Source: JAVJSU01 sp040219275
Lineage (GTDB): Bacteria > Chloroflexota > Anaerolineae > Aggregatilineales > Phototrophicaceae
DNA length: 64,000 nt
Direction: 5' to 3'
Assembly (NCBI GenBank): GCA_040219275.1
Contig: JAVJSU010000024.1
Coordinates: 124,001-188,000 of the forward strand
The position numbers were made by a program, and so were the translations under genes. The notes beneath the pieces are model-generated. The model saw only the letters and a program-made list of their open reading frames with translations, searched no databases and was not told where the DNA came from. This document shows positions 16,237 to 24,815 of the stretch, piece after piece (within the stretch, counting starts at the first letter, position 1; every line of letters begins with the position of its first letter).

Positions 16237-17630
16237 CGGATGTAGATATTAGCGCGATGCTGGCGCTGGCTATTCAGAACGTGCAGAAGCAGGCGGCAAA
16301 GACGAGACCTCCGAGCTGGGGATTTCGTGGGGCGGCGCTGGCAATTCAGGAGATGCAAGACCCTGAAATCCTCGTTAGCGGTCCGGCGGGAACGGGTAAA
16401 TCGTTAGGAATCCTCTATAAATACCACAATGTGAATATGATGTATCCGGGTACGCGGGGGTTGATTGTGCGTAAGGTGCGTGCGGATATTGCCAAGAGTG
16501 CGCTGGTGACGTTTGAGAAGCACATTCTGGGCGAAGATAACCCGATGGTTACGAACGTGAAGCCGGAGTATCGGAGTGTGTACCGGTATCCGAACGGGAG
16601 TCTGATTGCAATCGGCGGGATGGATCGTCCTACGTCGGTGATGAGTGCGGAATATGACTGGATATATGTGCAAGAGGCGACGGAACTTGAAGAAGTTGAT
16701 TGGGAGAGCCTGACGACCCGTTTGCGTAATAATGTGGTGCCGTGGCAACAAATTTGCGGCGATGCGAACCCGGATAGACCGGATCACTGGATTAAACGCC
16801 GGTGTGAGGAGGGACGGTGCACCTATCTTGAGAGCTGGCATGAAGACAACCCTGCATTTGTTGATGAGCATGGGGAATTTACCGAGCAAGGTAAGCGGTA
16901 TATTCTCGGCGTGCTGGAAAATCTGACCGGGGTGCGGTATGAGCGGCTGAGGCTGGGCAAGTGGGTGAGCGCGGAGGGTGCGATCTACACGGAATATAGC
17001 GAGAGCACGCATGTGGTTGATCGGTTTGATATTCCTATTCACTGGACGCGATTCATGGCGATTGACTTCGGGTATACGAATCCGATGGTGATCCAGTGGT
17101 GGGCGATGGATGGGGATGGTCGGTTGTATCTGTATCGTGAGCTGTATAAGACGCGGCATCTGGTGGAGGATATGGCGCGGGAGGCACGGCAGAGAACGGG
17201 TGATGAGCGTATCTCGTGGATTGTGTGTGACCATGATGCAGAAGGGCGGGCGACGTTCGAGAAGTATTTCGGCATGGCGACGATATCGGCGCATAAAGAA
17301 GTGTTGAATGGTATCCAGGCGGTGCAGACGCGCTTTCGTGTGGCAGGGGATCGTAAGGCGCGGTTATTCTTCTTCCGTGATGCGCGGATGGGGATTGATG
17401 TTGATCTGGCTGAGGCGAAGTTGCCCACATCGACCCTGCAAGAGATTGGCGGGTATGTGTGGAATGATAAGAAGCAGAAAGAAGAGCCGGTGAAGGCGGA
17501 CGATCATGGTATGGATTGCATGAGGTACGGTATAATGAGTGTGGACTACGGGCGATCCTCCAATGTGGCGACGGTGAAAGCGCGGGGTCTGGGTGGTGGA
17601 CGACGGATGAGAGGTGGACGGCGTGGTTAG
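16233..17630 (+). CDS. terL: Terminase large subunit
   Basis: 465 aa from ATG 16233 (ATGA overlap; an upstream GTG would add six Gly/Ala residues). Walker A GPAGTGKS at residues 50-57, Walker B-like YDWIYVQEATELEEV with the coupling Glu, and the RNase H-like nuclease domain with Asp residues in MAIDFGYTNP, IVCDHDAEGR and VKADDHGMDCMRYG. It packages DNA into the prohead and cuts the concatemer. Confidence 0.93.
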   Translation: MTDVDISAMLALAIQNVQKQAAKTRPPSWGFRGAALAIQEMQDPEILVSGPAGTGKSLGILYKYHNVNMMYPGTRGLIVRKVRADIAKSALVTFEKHILGEDNPMVTNVKPEYRSVYRYPNGSLIAIGGMDRPTSVMSAEYDWIYVQEATELEEVDWESLTTRLRNNVVPWQQICGDANPDRPDHWIKRRCEEGRCTYLESWHEDNPAFVDEHGEFTEQGKRYILGVLENLTGVRYERLRLGKWVSAEGAIYTEYSESTHVVDRFDIPIHWTRFMAIDFGYTNPMVIQWWAMDGDGRLYLYRELYKTRHLVEDMAREARQRTGDERISWIVCDHDAEGRATFEKYFGMATISAHKEVLNGIQAVQTRFRVAGDRKARLFFFRDARMGIDVDLAEAKLPTSTLQEIGGYVWNDKKQKEEPVKADDHGMDCMRYGIMSVDYGRSSNVATVKARGLGGGRRMRGGRRG

Positions 17631-17631
17631 C

Positions 17632-17653
17632 TTCCTAGAACAACCCTTATCAG
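17632..17653 (+). promoter_or_regulatory. Dispersed bipartite motif, copy 7
   Basis: TTCCTAGAA, N6, TTAT, CAG, starting two bases after the terminase stop. Confidence 0.75.
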
Positions 17654-17656
17654 TAG

Positions 17657-17684
17657 TGAGCGTGGCGAGAGTCACGCTTTTTTA
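17657..17684 (+). terminator. Rho-independent terminator after terL
   Basis: Arms AGCGTG and CACGCT with T-run; an ATTGCCTA sequence follows, as near other terminators of this phage. Confidence 0.68.
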
Positions 17685-17754
17685 TTGCCTACTTGCGGGG
17701 CAGATGGTATCAGAATGGAGAGTATGAGCGATTGTAGACATGGTGGGCGGTGGC

Positions 17755-19230
17755 ATGAAGCAAATCATTAGCGAGATTATCGGGCGTGTGGTGGCGTTTA
17801 TACCGTATGCCAACCTGTTTAAGTCCCGTGTGAGCGTGGATGCGTCACAGGCGGATTATGAATTCTGGGACCGGTTGCGGCGCGGTAAGCAGAAAACGTA
17901 TCGATTGGGCGGGTTGTTCGCTCAGCCGATCATCCAACACCGGACGAGCTGGACGCTGGGGCAGGGGTTTAATGCTGATGCCGGTGATGAGCGCACGAAT
18001 GAGGCGCTGAACGCATTCATTGAGCAGAACATGAAGACCATCATTGAATGGTATAAGGACGCGCAGGGGCTGGGTGATAGTTATCTGGTGGTGAATGCGG
18101 ATGGTTCGCTGACGATGGTGCCGCCGAATCAGGTTGAGATTATCACGGCTGATCTGGATTATCGTGAGGTGGTGGCGTATAAGATCACCACAAAGCTGGA
18201 CAAGGCGACGATCACGGATACGTATTATGCAGACCGGCGCGAGGTTGAGATTAAGATCACGAAGAGCGTGAATGATATGGCGGCGCTGGACGGGTTTGAG
18301 TATATCGGTAATAAGACGTATCAGCGGGTGTATCCGAATTTCAGCGGGCGCATTCCGGTGATCCATCGTCCAGAGGGGCGGGGGACGAATGAGCTTTACG
18401 GGCATCCGGTTTATGACGCGATGCTGAACCTGTTCGCCGAGTATGATGACGTGCTGTATAACTCGCTGGAAGGTGTGAAGACGATGAGCAACCCCATTCC
18501 GGTGCTGGAAGGGGTTGATAATCCACAGGCAGAATTGAACGCGCTGAAGCGTGGCACGGATACGTATGATGATGAGGACGGCGTATCGCAGACGCAGGAT
18601 ATTATTGACTTCGCTGATCCGGGGCGGGGTGAGATCATCGCCACAAGCGGACAGTTCAACATGAAAGGTCCTGCACCGTTTACGGCGGATGCCTGGCAGA
18701 TGTTGAAGGCGCTGTTTCTGCTGATGCTACAGCATAGTAACATCCCGGAGTGGGTGTGGGGTGGTGCGGTGGCGAGTAGCAAGGCGAGCGTGGATGCACA
18801 GATGCCTGCGTTTACGCGGTTTGTGGCGTGGTTGCGGTTGAGCCTTGCGAGTGATTTGAAGGATTTGTGTGAGGTGTGGCTGGCGGTGACGGCATTATAT
18901 ACGCCGGGTGTGATCGTTAGTGAGGTGGCGATTAGTTATCCTGAGATGACGGACAAGGATAGCAACATGACGATTGCGATGGTGAAGCTGGCGACTGACC
19001 TCGGATTGATTACGGATGAGACGGCGTTGCGGTTGCTTGATCTGGTGGACGATGTTGAGGATGAGATTAAGGCGGCGCGTGAAGAAGCTGAGGAGAATAT
19101 GCCGATAGATCAGCGGTTTGACCAGATGGTGGCGGATGCGGTGCGGGATACCCCACAGGTGGGGTCTGATCCGGCGGTGGACGTGAATGCGAATGATCCG
19201 GCAACTGGTGCGATGGATGAGGCGGCGTGA
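17755..19230 (+). CDS. Portal protein
   Basis: About 491 aa. ATG 17755 (MKQIISEIIGRVV) is chosen because GGGCGG lies just upstream; an earlier ATG at 17740 adds five residues. The order of segments fits SPP1-type portals: an N-terminal helical region, QPIIQHRTSWTLGQGF, a wing with the Thr-rich hairpin, HRPEGRGTNELYGHPVYDAMLNLFAEYDDVL, then the crown-side helices (ADAWQMLKALFLLMLQHSNIPEWVWGGAV). It forms the dodecameric entry pore for DNA. Confidence 0.88.
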   Translation: MKQIISEIIGRVVAFIPYANLFKSRVSVDASQADYEFWDRLRRGKQKTYRLGGLFAQPIIQHRTSWTLGQGFNADAGDERTNEALNAFIEQNMKTIIEWYKDAQGLGDSYLVVNADGSLTMVPPNQVEIITADLDYREVVAYKITTKLDKATITDTYYADRREVEIKITKSVNDMAALDGFEYIGNKTYQRVYPNFSGRIPVIHRPEGRGTNELYGHPVYDAMLNLFAEYDDVLYNSLEGVKTMSNPIPVLEGVDNPQAELNALKRGTDTYDDEDGVSQTQDIIDFADPGRGEIIATSGQFNMKGPAPFTADAWQMLKALFLLMLQHSNIPEWVWGGAVASSKASVDAQMPAFTRFVAWLRLSLASDLKDLCEVWLAVTALYTPGVIVSEVAISYPEMTDKDSNMTIAMVKLATDLGLITDETALRLLDLVDDVEDEIKAAREEAEENMPIDQRFDQMVADAVRDTPQVGSDPAVDVNANDPATGAMDEAA

Positions 19231-19328
19231 TAATTGTGTGGCTCGGCTGTGGCTGGGTGGTTGTGAGCATTGTCGTGTCGTTGTTGGTGGGGTATTGGTT
19301 GAGCGGACAGGGTGATTGTGAAGATTAA
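19227..19328 (+). CDS. Tiny membrane protein between portal and head gene
   Basis: 33 codons from GTG 19227, which overlaps the portal stop (GTGA) and the next gene by 17 bp. Nearly all of it is one hydrophobic segment (IIVWLGCGWVVVSIVVSLLV) followed by a short polar tail. Tight overlaps on both sides favour a real gene. Function unknown. Confidence 0.5.
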   Translation: MIIVWLGCGWVVVSIVVSLLVGYWLSGQGDCED

Positions 19329-20529
19329 GTATGGTCAGGTGATGCCGTCTTCGGTGGTGCGCTTCCGGCAGACTTATAAGCAGATGACGACTGAGGCGGC
19401 GACGACAATCAGCGGGATTGTGGTGCGTGGGGCAGACGCTGAGGGTGTCGTGCCGGTGCGACGTATTCCGGCGGTGAGCGTGGATGCGCTGGCGGTGATT
19501 GACGGCATGTTTGTGGATCGGGATGGGCGGTCTACGGTGCGGGAGGATGGCACGCCGGTGAGTCCGTATGCGCGGGAATTGTTGACCGAAGTGGCGCGGG
19601 TGACGCTGGGCGTGGTGCAGGCTCACGGGAAATTTCTTGAGAAGGTGATGCCGGATGATGTGCAGGCGTGGTTTAGAACTGCCCCTACTCTGCCTCCCCC
19701 ACAGGAGAAGCAGACCCCATCCACGCGACGGAACGGGACGCTGGTGAAGGCTGGCGGCGAGAGCATCGTGCAGGAACAATTTCAGCAGAGACCGGGCGAG
19801 AGTGATGATGCGTATCGTGATCGTCTGGAGAAGTTGCGGATATTCAGTCCTAATCCGCTGGCAGAGTATGAGGCGGCGCATCTGTGGGTTGATCCGAATG
19901 GATACCGGCTGAGTGACCGGATATGGCGGACGGATCAGGAGACGCGGCGCAATTTAGATGCTGTGCTGATCACGGCGATTCGTGAGGGCAAGAGCGCGGT
20001 GGAGATTGCGCGGCTGGTGGAGCGGTGGTTGATCCCCGGCAGGGCAGGCTTCAGGACACGTACTCCTTACGGGCGGGATGGGTCTTATGATGCGATGCGG
20101 TTGGCGCGGACGGAGATTGCGCGGGCGGCTAATCAGGCGGCGTATATCAGCGCGTTACGTAATCCTTATGTGAACCGGATTGAGGTGGTGCGGAGTGCGA
20201 ACGGGGATGCGCGGTGCCCGATCTGCCCGATGCACGCGACGATTGGCATGGGCGGGGAGCGGTTGCGCGAGAGTTATAGTGTGTATGCGGCGGATATTCC
20301 GGTCTATCATCCTCATTGTATGTGCAGGGTTGAGCCGGTGGTGGTGGATGATCCGGCGACGGTGACGGCGAATTTGCGGGAAGTGATGGAGGGTGCGCGG
20401 CGGGAGTTGCTGGTGCCGGTGATGACTCCGTTGCAGATTGATAGCTTCACCCGTTCGTTATTGGGCAATCCTGTGTTTAGACTGATATTGCAGAATACAC
20501 CGTTGCAACCGAGCTTCTTCGGATTTTAA
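19312..20529 (+). CDS. SPP1 gp7/Mu F-like head morphogenesis protein
   Basis: 405 aa, GTG start. The C-terminal third has the family signature: LARTEIARAANQAAYISAL, then a Cys/His motif CPICPMHATIGMG and IPVYHPHCMCRVEP, probably binding zinc. The protein is a minor capsid component bound to the portal. The N-terminal half is helical and less conserved. Confidence 0.88.
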   Translation: MIVKIKYGQVMPSSVVRFRQTYKQMTTEAATTISGIVVRGADAEGVVPVRRIPAVSVDALAVIDGMFVDRDGRSTVREDGTPVSPYARELLTEVARVTLGVVQAHGKFLEKVMPDDVQAWFRTAPTLPPPQEKQTPSTRRNGTLVKAGGESIVQEQFQQRPGESDDAYRDRLEKLRIFSPNPLAEYEAAHLWVDPNGYRLSDRIWRTDQETRRNLDAVLITAIREGKSAVEIARLVERWLIPGRAGFRTRTPYGRDGSYDAMRLARTEIARAANQAAYISALRNPYVNRIEVVRSANGDARCPICPMHATIGMGGERLRESYSVYAADIPVYHPHCMCRVEPVVVDDPATVTANLREVMEGARRELLVPVMTPLQIDSFTRSLLGNPVFRLILQNTPLQPSFFGF

Positions 20530-20532
20530 CTA

Positions 20533-20554
20533 CCGATAACACATCTTCTAGGAA
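20533..20554 (-). promoter_or_regulatory. Dispersed bipartite motif, copy 8
   Basis: Read on minus: TTCCTAGAA, N6, TTAT, CGG, starting right after the morphogenesis gene stop. Shares TTAACTACCGATAA with copy 10. Confidence 0.75.
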
Positions 20555-20589
20555 GTGAATATTTAGGCGTTTCCTATATTTGGGACGAG

Positions 20590-20620
20590 AGCCGTCACAC
20601 TATAAAGTGATGGCTTTTTT
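20590..20620 (+). terminator. Rho-independent terminator
   Basis: Stem AGCC-g-TCAC/GTGA-t-GGCT with T6. Upstream lies ATATTTAGG...CCTATATTT (20559-20581), an imperfect inverted repeat also seen at 26724-26752. Confidence 0.78.
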
Positions 20621-20635
20621 GATTCGAGGTGGGCG

Positions 20636-21745
20636 ATGGGTGAGATACTTCTCACGGTTGTGAGTGAACTTACACAGGACAACTTTATTGATGTTCCGTT
20701 GGCGGAGGGGGTGGATTATCAACAGCTCATCGCTGGGGATGATACGCCGGTGTTTGTTACTCTGCCTATCGGTGCAGTCGGGAAATCGGCAAATGGACGC
20801 TTCTATGATGCTGACTCGGTGAAGCGCATAGCGGAGAACGTGAACCGAAATAAACCCGGCGGTATCCGAGGACACATGAAGATGGAAGATCGGGCGACGC
20901 GCTTTGATCTGCCCAGTCTGATGTGGGTGGGTGCAAAAGTGGGGGAGGACGGACGCGTGTATGGGAAGGCGTATGTGCCGACTTATGCGCCGGATGTACG
21001 TGAATATGTGTTAAAGCAGAAAGCGCGTAGAGCACCCATCGCTACTTCGATTTATGGCACAGCACAGGTTAACGATGGTCGGGTCTCGGACTTGAACATT
21101 GAGAGCGTCGATCTTGCAGACCCGTCACGGGCGGGCGTTGCGGCGGCGGTGGCAGTGCCGGTAATCACATCTGAAATGAAAGAGGATGATGACATGGGTG
21201 AGAACCAAGAATTGATTACAGAATTACGCGATTTGCGTAAGCAGGCGGAGATTGAACGCGATGAAGCACGTCAGCAGATCAGCGAACTCAGCTCAAAGAT
21301 TGCCGAATTACAACCGACGGCGGGTGTGGTTTCGGAATTGGCGCAGGTGTTCGGTGAAGGCAAGGACGTGGTTCAGGAAATCCGCGAGATTGTCTCCGAG
21401 AACAAAGCGTTGAAGCGTGCGACGCTTATCAACGACATCCGCCAATATGTGGATGAACTGGAACAGGTGAAGGTGCCAGGCGTGAAGGCGCTGATCCTTG
21501 AGCATCTGGGCATTGTTGACGGTGAGGTGATTGCCGAGATGGTGCCGGGTGATCTGGATAGCGCAAAGGCGAAAGCTGACGCTTATGTGGCATCCCACGC
21601 GGATGTTATCAAAATGCTGACGGTTGCCGAGATGGGACCGGGTGCGCTGGTGGCGGGGAATAATAACCGCGTCAATGGCAAAGCCAAGCTGGATGATAGT
21701 GACGAAGCGAAACGCAAAGCCGCCGGATTGTTCGGTCTGAGCTAG
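20636..21745 (+). CDS. Prohead protease fused to scaffold
   Basis: 369 aa. Residues ~40-180 are protease-like: GKSANGRFYDADSVKRIAENVN, GGIRGHMKMEDR (candidate His), RRAPIATSIYGTAQV (candidate Ser), ESVDLADPSRAGV. Residues ~190-300 are a charged coiled coil (ELRDLRKQAEIERDEARQQISELSSKIAEL), as in scaffolding proteins. The protease would remove the scaffold and possibly process the capsid. An internal start at 21194 may give the scaffold alone. Confidence 0.82.
   Translation: MGEILLTVVSELTQDNFIDVPLAEGVDYQQLIAGDDTPVFVTLPIGAVGKSANGRFYDADSVKRIAENVNRNKPGGIRGHMKMEDRATRFDLPSLMWVGAKVGEDGRVYGKAYVPTYAPDVREYVLKQKARRAPIATSIYGTAQVNDGRVSDLNIESVDLADPSRAGVAAAVAVPVITSEMKEDDDMGENQELITELRDLRKQAEIERDEARQQISELSSKIAELQPTAGVVSELAQVFGEGKDVVQEIREIVSENKALKRATLINDIRQYVDELEQVKVPGVKALILEHLGIVDGEVIAEMVPGDLDSAKAKADAYVASHADVIKMLTVAEMGPGALVAGNNNRVNGKAKLDDSDEAKRKAAGLFGLS
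21194..21745 (+). other. Possible nested scaffold translated from an internal start
   Basis: ATG 21194 lies in frame at the junction of protease and coiled-coil domains and is preceded by AAAGAGG at 8 bp. Starting here gives a 183-aa scaffold (MGENQELITEL...). The arrangement is that of lambda C/Nu3. Usage is inferred. Confidence 0.45.
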
Positions 21746-21796
21746 GCGTTCGCCTACATTGAACTGAGTGAGACCCTAAAAGGGGAGGACTAAGAA

Positions 21797-22207
21797 ATGA
21801 CAGCACTAACAGTAACAGCGGCAGATGTGCGTCCGCTGATTGGCAGTGTAGTAAAAGAAGGTGTTGCCGGTGGTGCGGTGAACGTTGGAAATTGGGTATA
21901 CCCTGATTCTAGCGGGACATGGCAAGCCGCCGATAGTGACGATGCGGCAACTGCTGAAGGGCGTGCGCTGGTGGTTGCAACGGCTTCCGGTGAGACTAGC
22001 GCCGTGAGTGGCGATGGGATCGAAGTATGCTTATTCGGTCCGGTTTCTGGATTTTCTGGTTTGACACCGGGTGCGCTGGGCTACACAAGCCCAACCGCTG
22101 GTGCGGTGGAAGATGCGGCAGGGACTGTTGTATGGGTGGCTGGCTGGTGCTATGCCGCTACAGTATTTTTCGTTCAGCCGGGCATGGCGCTACCGACCAG
22201 TAGCTAA
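21797..22207 (+). CDS. Head decoration/stabilisation protein
   Basis: 136 aa, strong GGAGG-type ribosome site. Gly/Ala/Val-rich beta protein with repeated hairpins (GAVNVGNWVYPDSSGTWQAADSDD, VCLFGPVSGFSGLTPGALGYTSPTAGA), similar to capsid-cementing proteins of the DUF2190 type. Placement between protease and major capsid gene supports this. Confidence 0.72.
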   Translation: MTALTVTAADVRPLIGSVVKEGVAGGAVNVGNWVYPDSSGTWQAADSDDAATAEGRALVVATASGETSAVSGDGIEVCLFGPVSGFSGLTPGALGYTSPTAGAVEDAAGTVVWVAGWCYAATVFFVQPGMALPTSS

Positions 22208-22245
22208 TCCACGCTCTAATTGAGATGATGACGGAGGAATAAACG

Positions 22246-23376
22246 ATGGCTGAAGTATTAGGTCCGCATACCATCCTTGAGCGTGCGCTCCCGACTGGTG
22301 TGGATGGAACAAAAATTGCAGAATGGATGATGCAGGATGGCATTAGCTACAGTGAATTCGCCAATGCGGCGGCGCTGTCGCTGGGGAATTTCAATGCCAG
22401 CCTCGTCACAAAATGGGGTGATTTGTTCGGGGTGACCGAAGAAATCTCTATGGAATATGAAGACGGTCAGAGCGTGACCCCACTGGGTGAAATCGGTGAT
22501 ACGGGCAAGCCTGATCTGATTCGTGGTTTGACGAAGGGTCATATGATCGAACTGACCCCTTACGGTGGTGCGATTGGCGGTAGTCGCCGGTACTTCCGTG
22601 ATGCACGTGCGGCAAAGATCGCCGCGACGATCAAGAGCATTACCCGACGTGCTGAATGGCGCTTTGAGCAGAAATTGCTTGGTCGTCTGTTCACCAACAC
22701 CGAGACCTTGATTGGTTCCGGCGGGTATAATGTGCCGTGGGCGAAAGGCTCCAGCGCAACTGTGAAATTCACACCGCCGAGCTATAGCGGTGAGGACTTC
22801 ACACAATCACATAACCACTTCGTGGGTGTGAACAGCGCAAGCCTCGGCTTTGGCGACCTGCTGAATCAACTGGCGGAAACGCTGGACGAACACGGTCACA
22901 TGGCTCCCTTCATCGCTGTTGTCAGCAAGGCTGATGTGGCGATGTACAACGCATTGAGCAACATCATCAAGATCGTCAGCCCCGGCATTCAACTGATTGA
23001 CCGCGGTGGCGCAACCAGCGGTGCTCAGTATTTCGTGAATGGTCAGCCGAATGTTACCAATGGTACATTCGCACGCTTCCAGAGCGATTATGGTGAGATC
23101 GAACTGCGTGCATCATCCCGCGTCCCAACCGGTTATGCCGCAATGGCGAAATCGTATGGCGTGAATGTGCCTGACAATCCGTTGCAGGTGCGTGTGCATC
23201 CGGCGGAAGGTTTCGGTGCGTTCATCGTTCCTGAGACCGTGGATGACAAACAATATCCGATTCAGTCTCTGAATATTGAGATGGAACTCGGCATTGGCGT
23301 GGGCATGGATCGTACACAGGGCGCGGCTGGCTATCTGGTCAGTGGTGGCGCGTGGGCGAACCCGACAATTAGTTAG
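22246..23376 (+). CDS. Major capsid protein
   Basis: 376 aa, AGGAGG-type site. HK97-like order of elements: an N-arm, a long helix (AKIAATIKSITRRAEWRFEQKLL), a beta-rich P-domain and ARASSRVPTGYAAM-like A-domain region (ELRASSRVPTGYAAMAKSY). It immediately follows the decoration gene. Codons here are less G-skewed than in adjacent genes, as expected of a highly expressed product. Confidence 0.85.
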   Translation: MAEVLGPHTILERALPTGVDGTKIAEWMMQDGISYSEFANAAALSLGNFNASLVTKWGDLFGVTEEISMEYEDGQSVTPLGEIGDTGKPDLIRGLTKGHMIELTPYGGAIGGSRRYFRDARAAKIAATIKSITRRAEWRFEQKLLGRLFTNTETLIGSGGYNVPWAKGSSATVKFTPPSYSGEDFTQSHNHFVGVNSASLGFGDLLNQLAETLDEHGHMAPFIAVVSKADVAMYNALSNIIKIVSPGIQLIDRGGATSGAQYFVNGQPNVTNGTFARFQSDYGEIELRASSRVPTGYAAMAKSYGVNVPDNPLQVRVHPAEGFGAFIVPETVDDKQYPIQSLNIEMELGIGVGMDRTQGAAGYLVSGGAWANPTIS

Positions 23377-23421
23377 GGGCTAACGTTCGTTAGCTGTTTG
23401 AAAATTGCCTATACTCAGACT

Positions 23422-23454
23422 AAGCGACTGTATCATCATGATATGGTCGCTTTT
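23422..23454 (+). terminator. Strong rho-independent terminator after capsid gene
   Basis: Arms AAGCGAC-tg-TATCAT and ATGATA-tg-GTCGCTT, then TTTTG. ATTGCCTATACT lies just upstream. It would limit read-through from the capsid gene into the glycosyltransferases. Confidence 0.82.
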
Positions 23455-23457
23455 GTG

Positions 23458-23479
23458 TTCCTAGAAAGAGGTTTAGCGG
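23458..23479 (+). promoter_or_regulatory. Dispersed bipartite motif, copy 9
   Basis: TTCCTAGAA, N6, TTAG, CGG, between the capsid terminator and the glycosyltransferase start. Confidence 0.68.
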
Positions 23480-23484
23480 AAATC

Positions 23485-24552
23485 ATGCAGATCAATTATT
23501 ACCCGTCAAACGGGGTGAACACATACACGGGTTACGGCAAGATGGAGCTGGGCGTGGCGCGTGGGTTGCAGGCGGCTGGTGTGACGTTGAATATTGCGCC
23601 GGTGGAGGGTGTGCCGACGCTGGTATGCGGGAATGCGGGGTGGTTGGAAGCGCCACATGTGCGCGGGCATCGGCTGTGGTTGATGACGATGAGCGAGGCT
23701 GACCGGATCAGCGATGATTGGGTGTGGCTGATTAATCACACGGCGGAGCGGGTGCTGGTGCCTGCGCCGGGGCTGGTGCAAATCTACCGTGACAGTGGGG
23801 TGGATGTGCCGGTGCATTATGTGGGGTTGGGCGTGGATGACTTCGAGAAGCCTGCGCCAAATCCCCACCCCCTAACCCCCTCCCCGCAGAGCAATGAGGG
23901 GGAACAGGACGTATTTACTTTATTGACATATTCGTATGGGGATATGCGGAAGGGTGCTGATCTGGCGATGCTGGCGTTTAACCGTCTGTTTAAGGATGAT
24001 GCGCGTTACCGGATGGTTGTGAAGGCGCGTGAGGGGCATGATAAGACGTGGCTGGCAGGGCTGGAAGATGAGCAAATAACGGTGATCGGCGGGGCGACGG
24101 ATGAGGCGGCGTGGCGTAATTTGTTATTGAGCGCGGATTGCTTCGTGTTTCCGTCCAGAGGCGAGGGGTTCGGATTGCCACCGCGTGAGGCGGCGCTGAT
24201 GGGGTTGCCGGTGATTGCTACGGAATGGCTGGGCATGTGGGATGTGGCTCAGTGGGGTTTGCCGATTCGTGTGAAGGATATGAGACCGTCTCGTTTCGAT
24301 AAGTGGGAGGCGAATGCTGAGGGGAGCCGGTGGAGCGAGCCGGACGATGGGCATTTGCAAATGCAGATGAAGTGGGTGGTGGAGCATCCGGCGGAGGCGC
24401 GGGCGATTGCACGGCGCGGGCGGGAGTATCTGCTGAAAACCGCGAATTGGGATGTGGTGGCAGGGCGGATTGTGAGTCTGCTGGTGGAGCATGAGCAGAG
24501 AGACCGTGAGCATGTGCAGACGTTAACGAAGGTATTGGGGGTGAAGGCATGA
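23485..24552 (+). CDS. GT4-family glycosyltransferase in the head module
   Basis: 355 aa from ATG 23485 (the open frame extends 87 bp upstream through a terminator, so that start is rejected). GT-B fold: an N-terminal domain (GYGKMELGVARGLQAAGV...) and a C-terminal nucleotide-sugar domain with SYGDMRKGADLAMLAF, VIGGATDEAAWRNLLLSADCFVFPSRGEGFGLPPREAALMG, including the E-x7-E motif. It moves a sugar from an NDP donor. The two domains are joined by the repeat-derived peptide NPHPLTPSPQSNEGEQ. Likely target is a virion protein or host polymer; unknown. Confidence 0.85.
   Translation: MQINYYPSNGVNTYTGYGKMELGVARGLQAAGVTLNIAPVEGVPTLVCGNAGWLEAPHVRGHRLWLMTMSEADRISDDWVWLINHTAERVLVPAPGLVQIYRDSGVDVPVHYVGLGVDDFEKPAPNPHPLTPSPQSNEGEQDVFTLLTYSYGDMRKGADLAMLAFNRLFKDDARYRMVVKAREGHDKTWLAGLEDEQITVIGGATDEAAWRNLLLSADCFVFPSRGEGFGLPPREAALMGLPVIATEWLGMWDVAQWGLPIRVKDMRPSRFDKWEANAEGSRWSEPDDGHLQMQMKWVVEHPAEARAIARRGREYLLKTANWDVVAGRIVSLLVEHEQRDREHVQTLTKVLGVKA
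23862..23905 (+). repeat. C/G-rich imperfect palindrome, copy 5 (in frame inside glycosyltransferase)
   Basis: Encodes PHPLTPSPQSNEGE exactly at the boundary of the two Rossmann-like domains. Centre GCAGAGCAATGA. Confidence 0.72.
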
Positions 24553-24815
24553 GGAATAACATGCTTGGTGGGCTGGATGTGGGATCAGCCGTGAAACAGG
24601 TCGTCAATGATGCCGCTCACTTTACTGATGCCATGAGTATTATTCGTAGCCAATTCTCTTCTAAAAATATATGGTTGCTTGATGAAGAGGGCTGGTGGTC
24701 TGTGACTTCTGATGATGGCAATAAATATCAACATTTCCCCACGTTTGCACAGGCGTTCGGTGCGGCGATTGAAGAATTCGTGAAGGCTGTGAAAGGGAAC
24801 GATGATGAGAGTTGA
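24549..24815 (+). CDS. Phage hypothetical protein
   Basis: 88 aa, ATGA overlap with the glycosyltransferase and 14-bp overlap with the next one. Segment IWLLDEEGWWSVTSDDGNKYQHFPTFAQAFGAAIEEFVKAV looks like a small beta-beta-alpha domain. Unknown; coupled to the glycosylation genes. Confidence 0.55.
   Translation: MRNNMLGGLDVGSAVKQVVNDAAHFTDAMSIIRSQFSSKNIWLLDEEGWWSVTSDDGNKYQHFPTFAQAFGAAIEEFVKAVKGNDDES

Noticed and set aside
16404..17294. 296-aa minus-strand open frame opposite terL
   Set aside because: Shadow of the large terminase.
18895..19881. 328-aa minus-strand open frame opposite portal and head genes
   Set aside because: Antisense shadow of well-supported phage genes; composition typical of complement strand.
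23398..23484. N-terminal extension of the GT4 gene from a TTG start
   Set aside because: The extension would be encoded by a terminator hairpin and motif copy 9; ATG 23485 gives the normal GT4 start.
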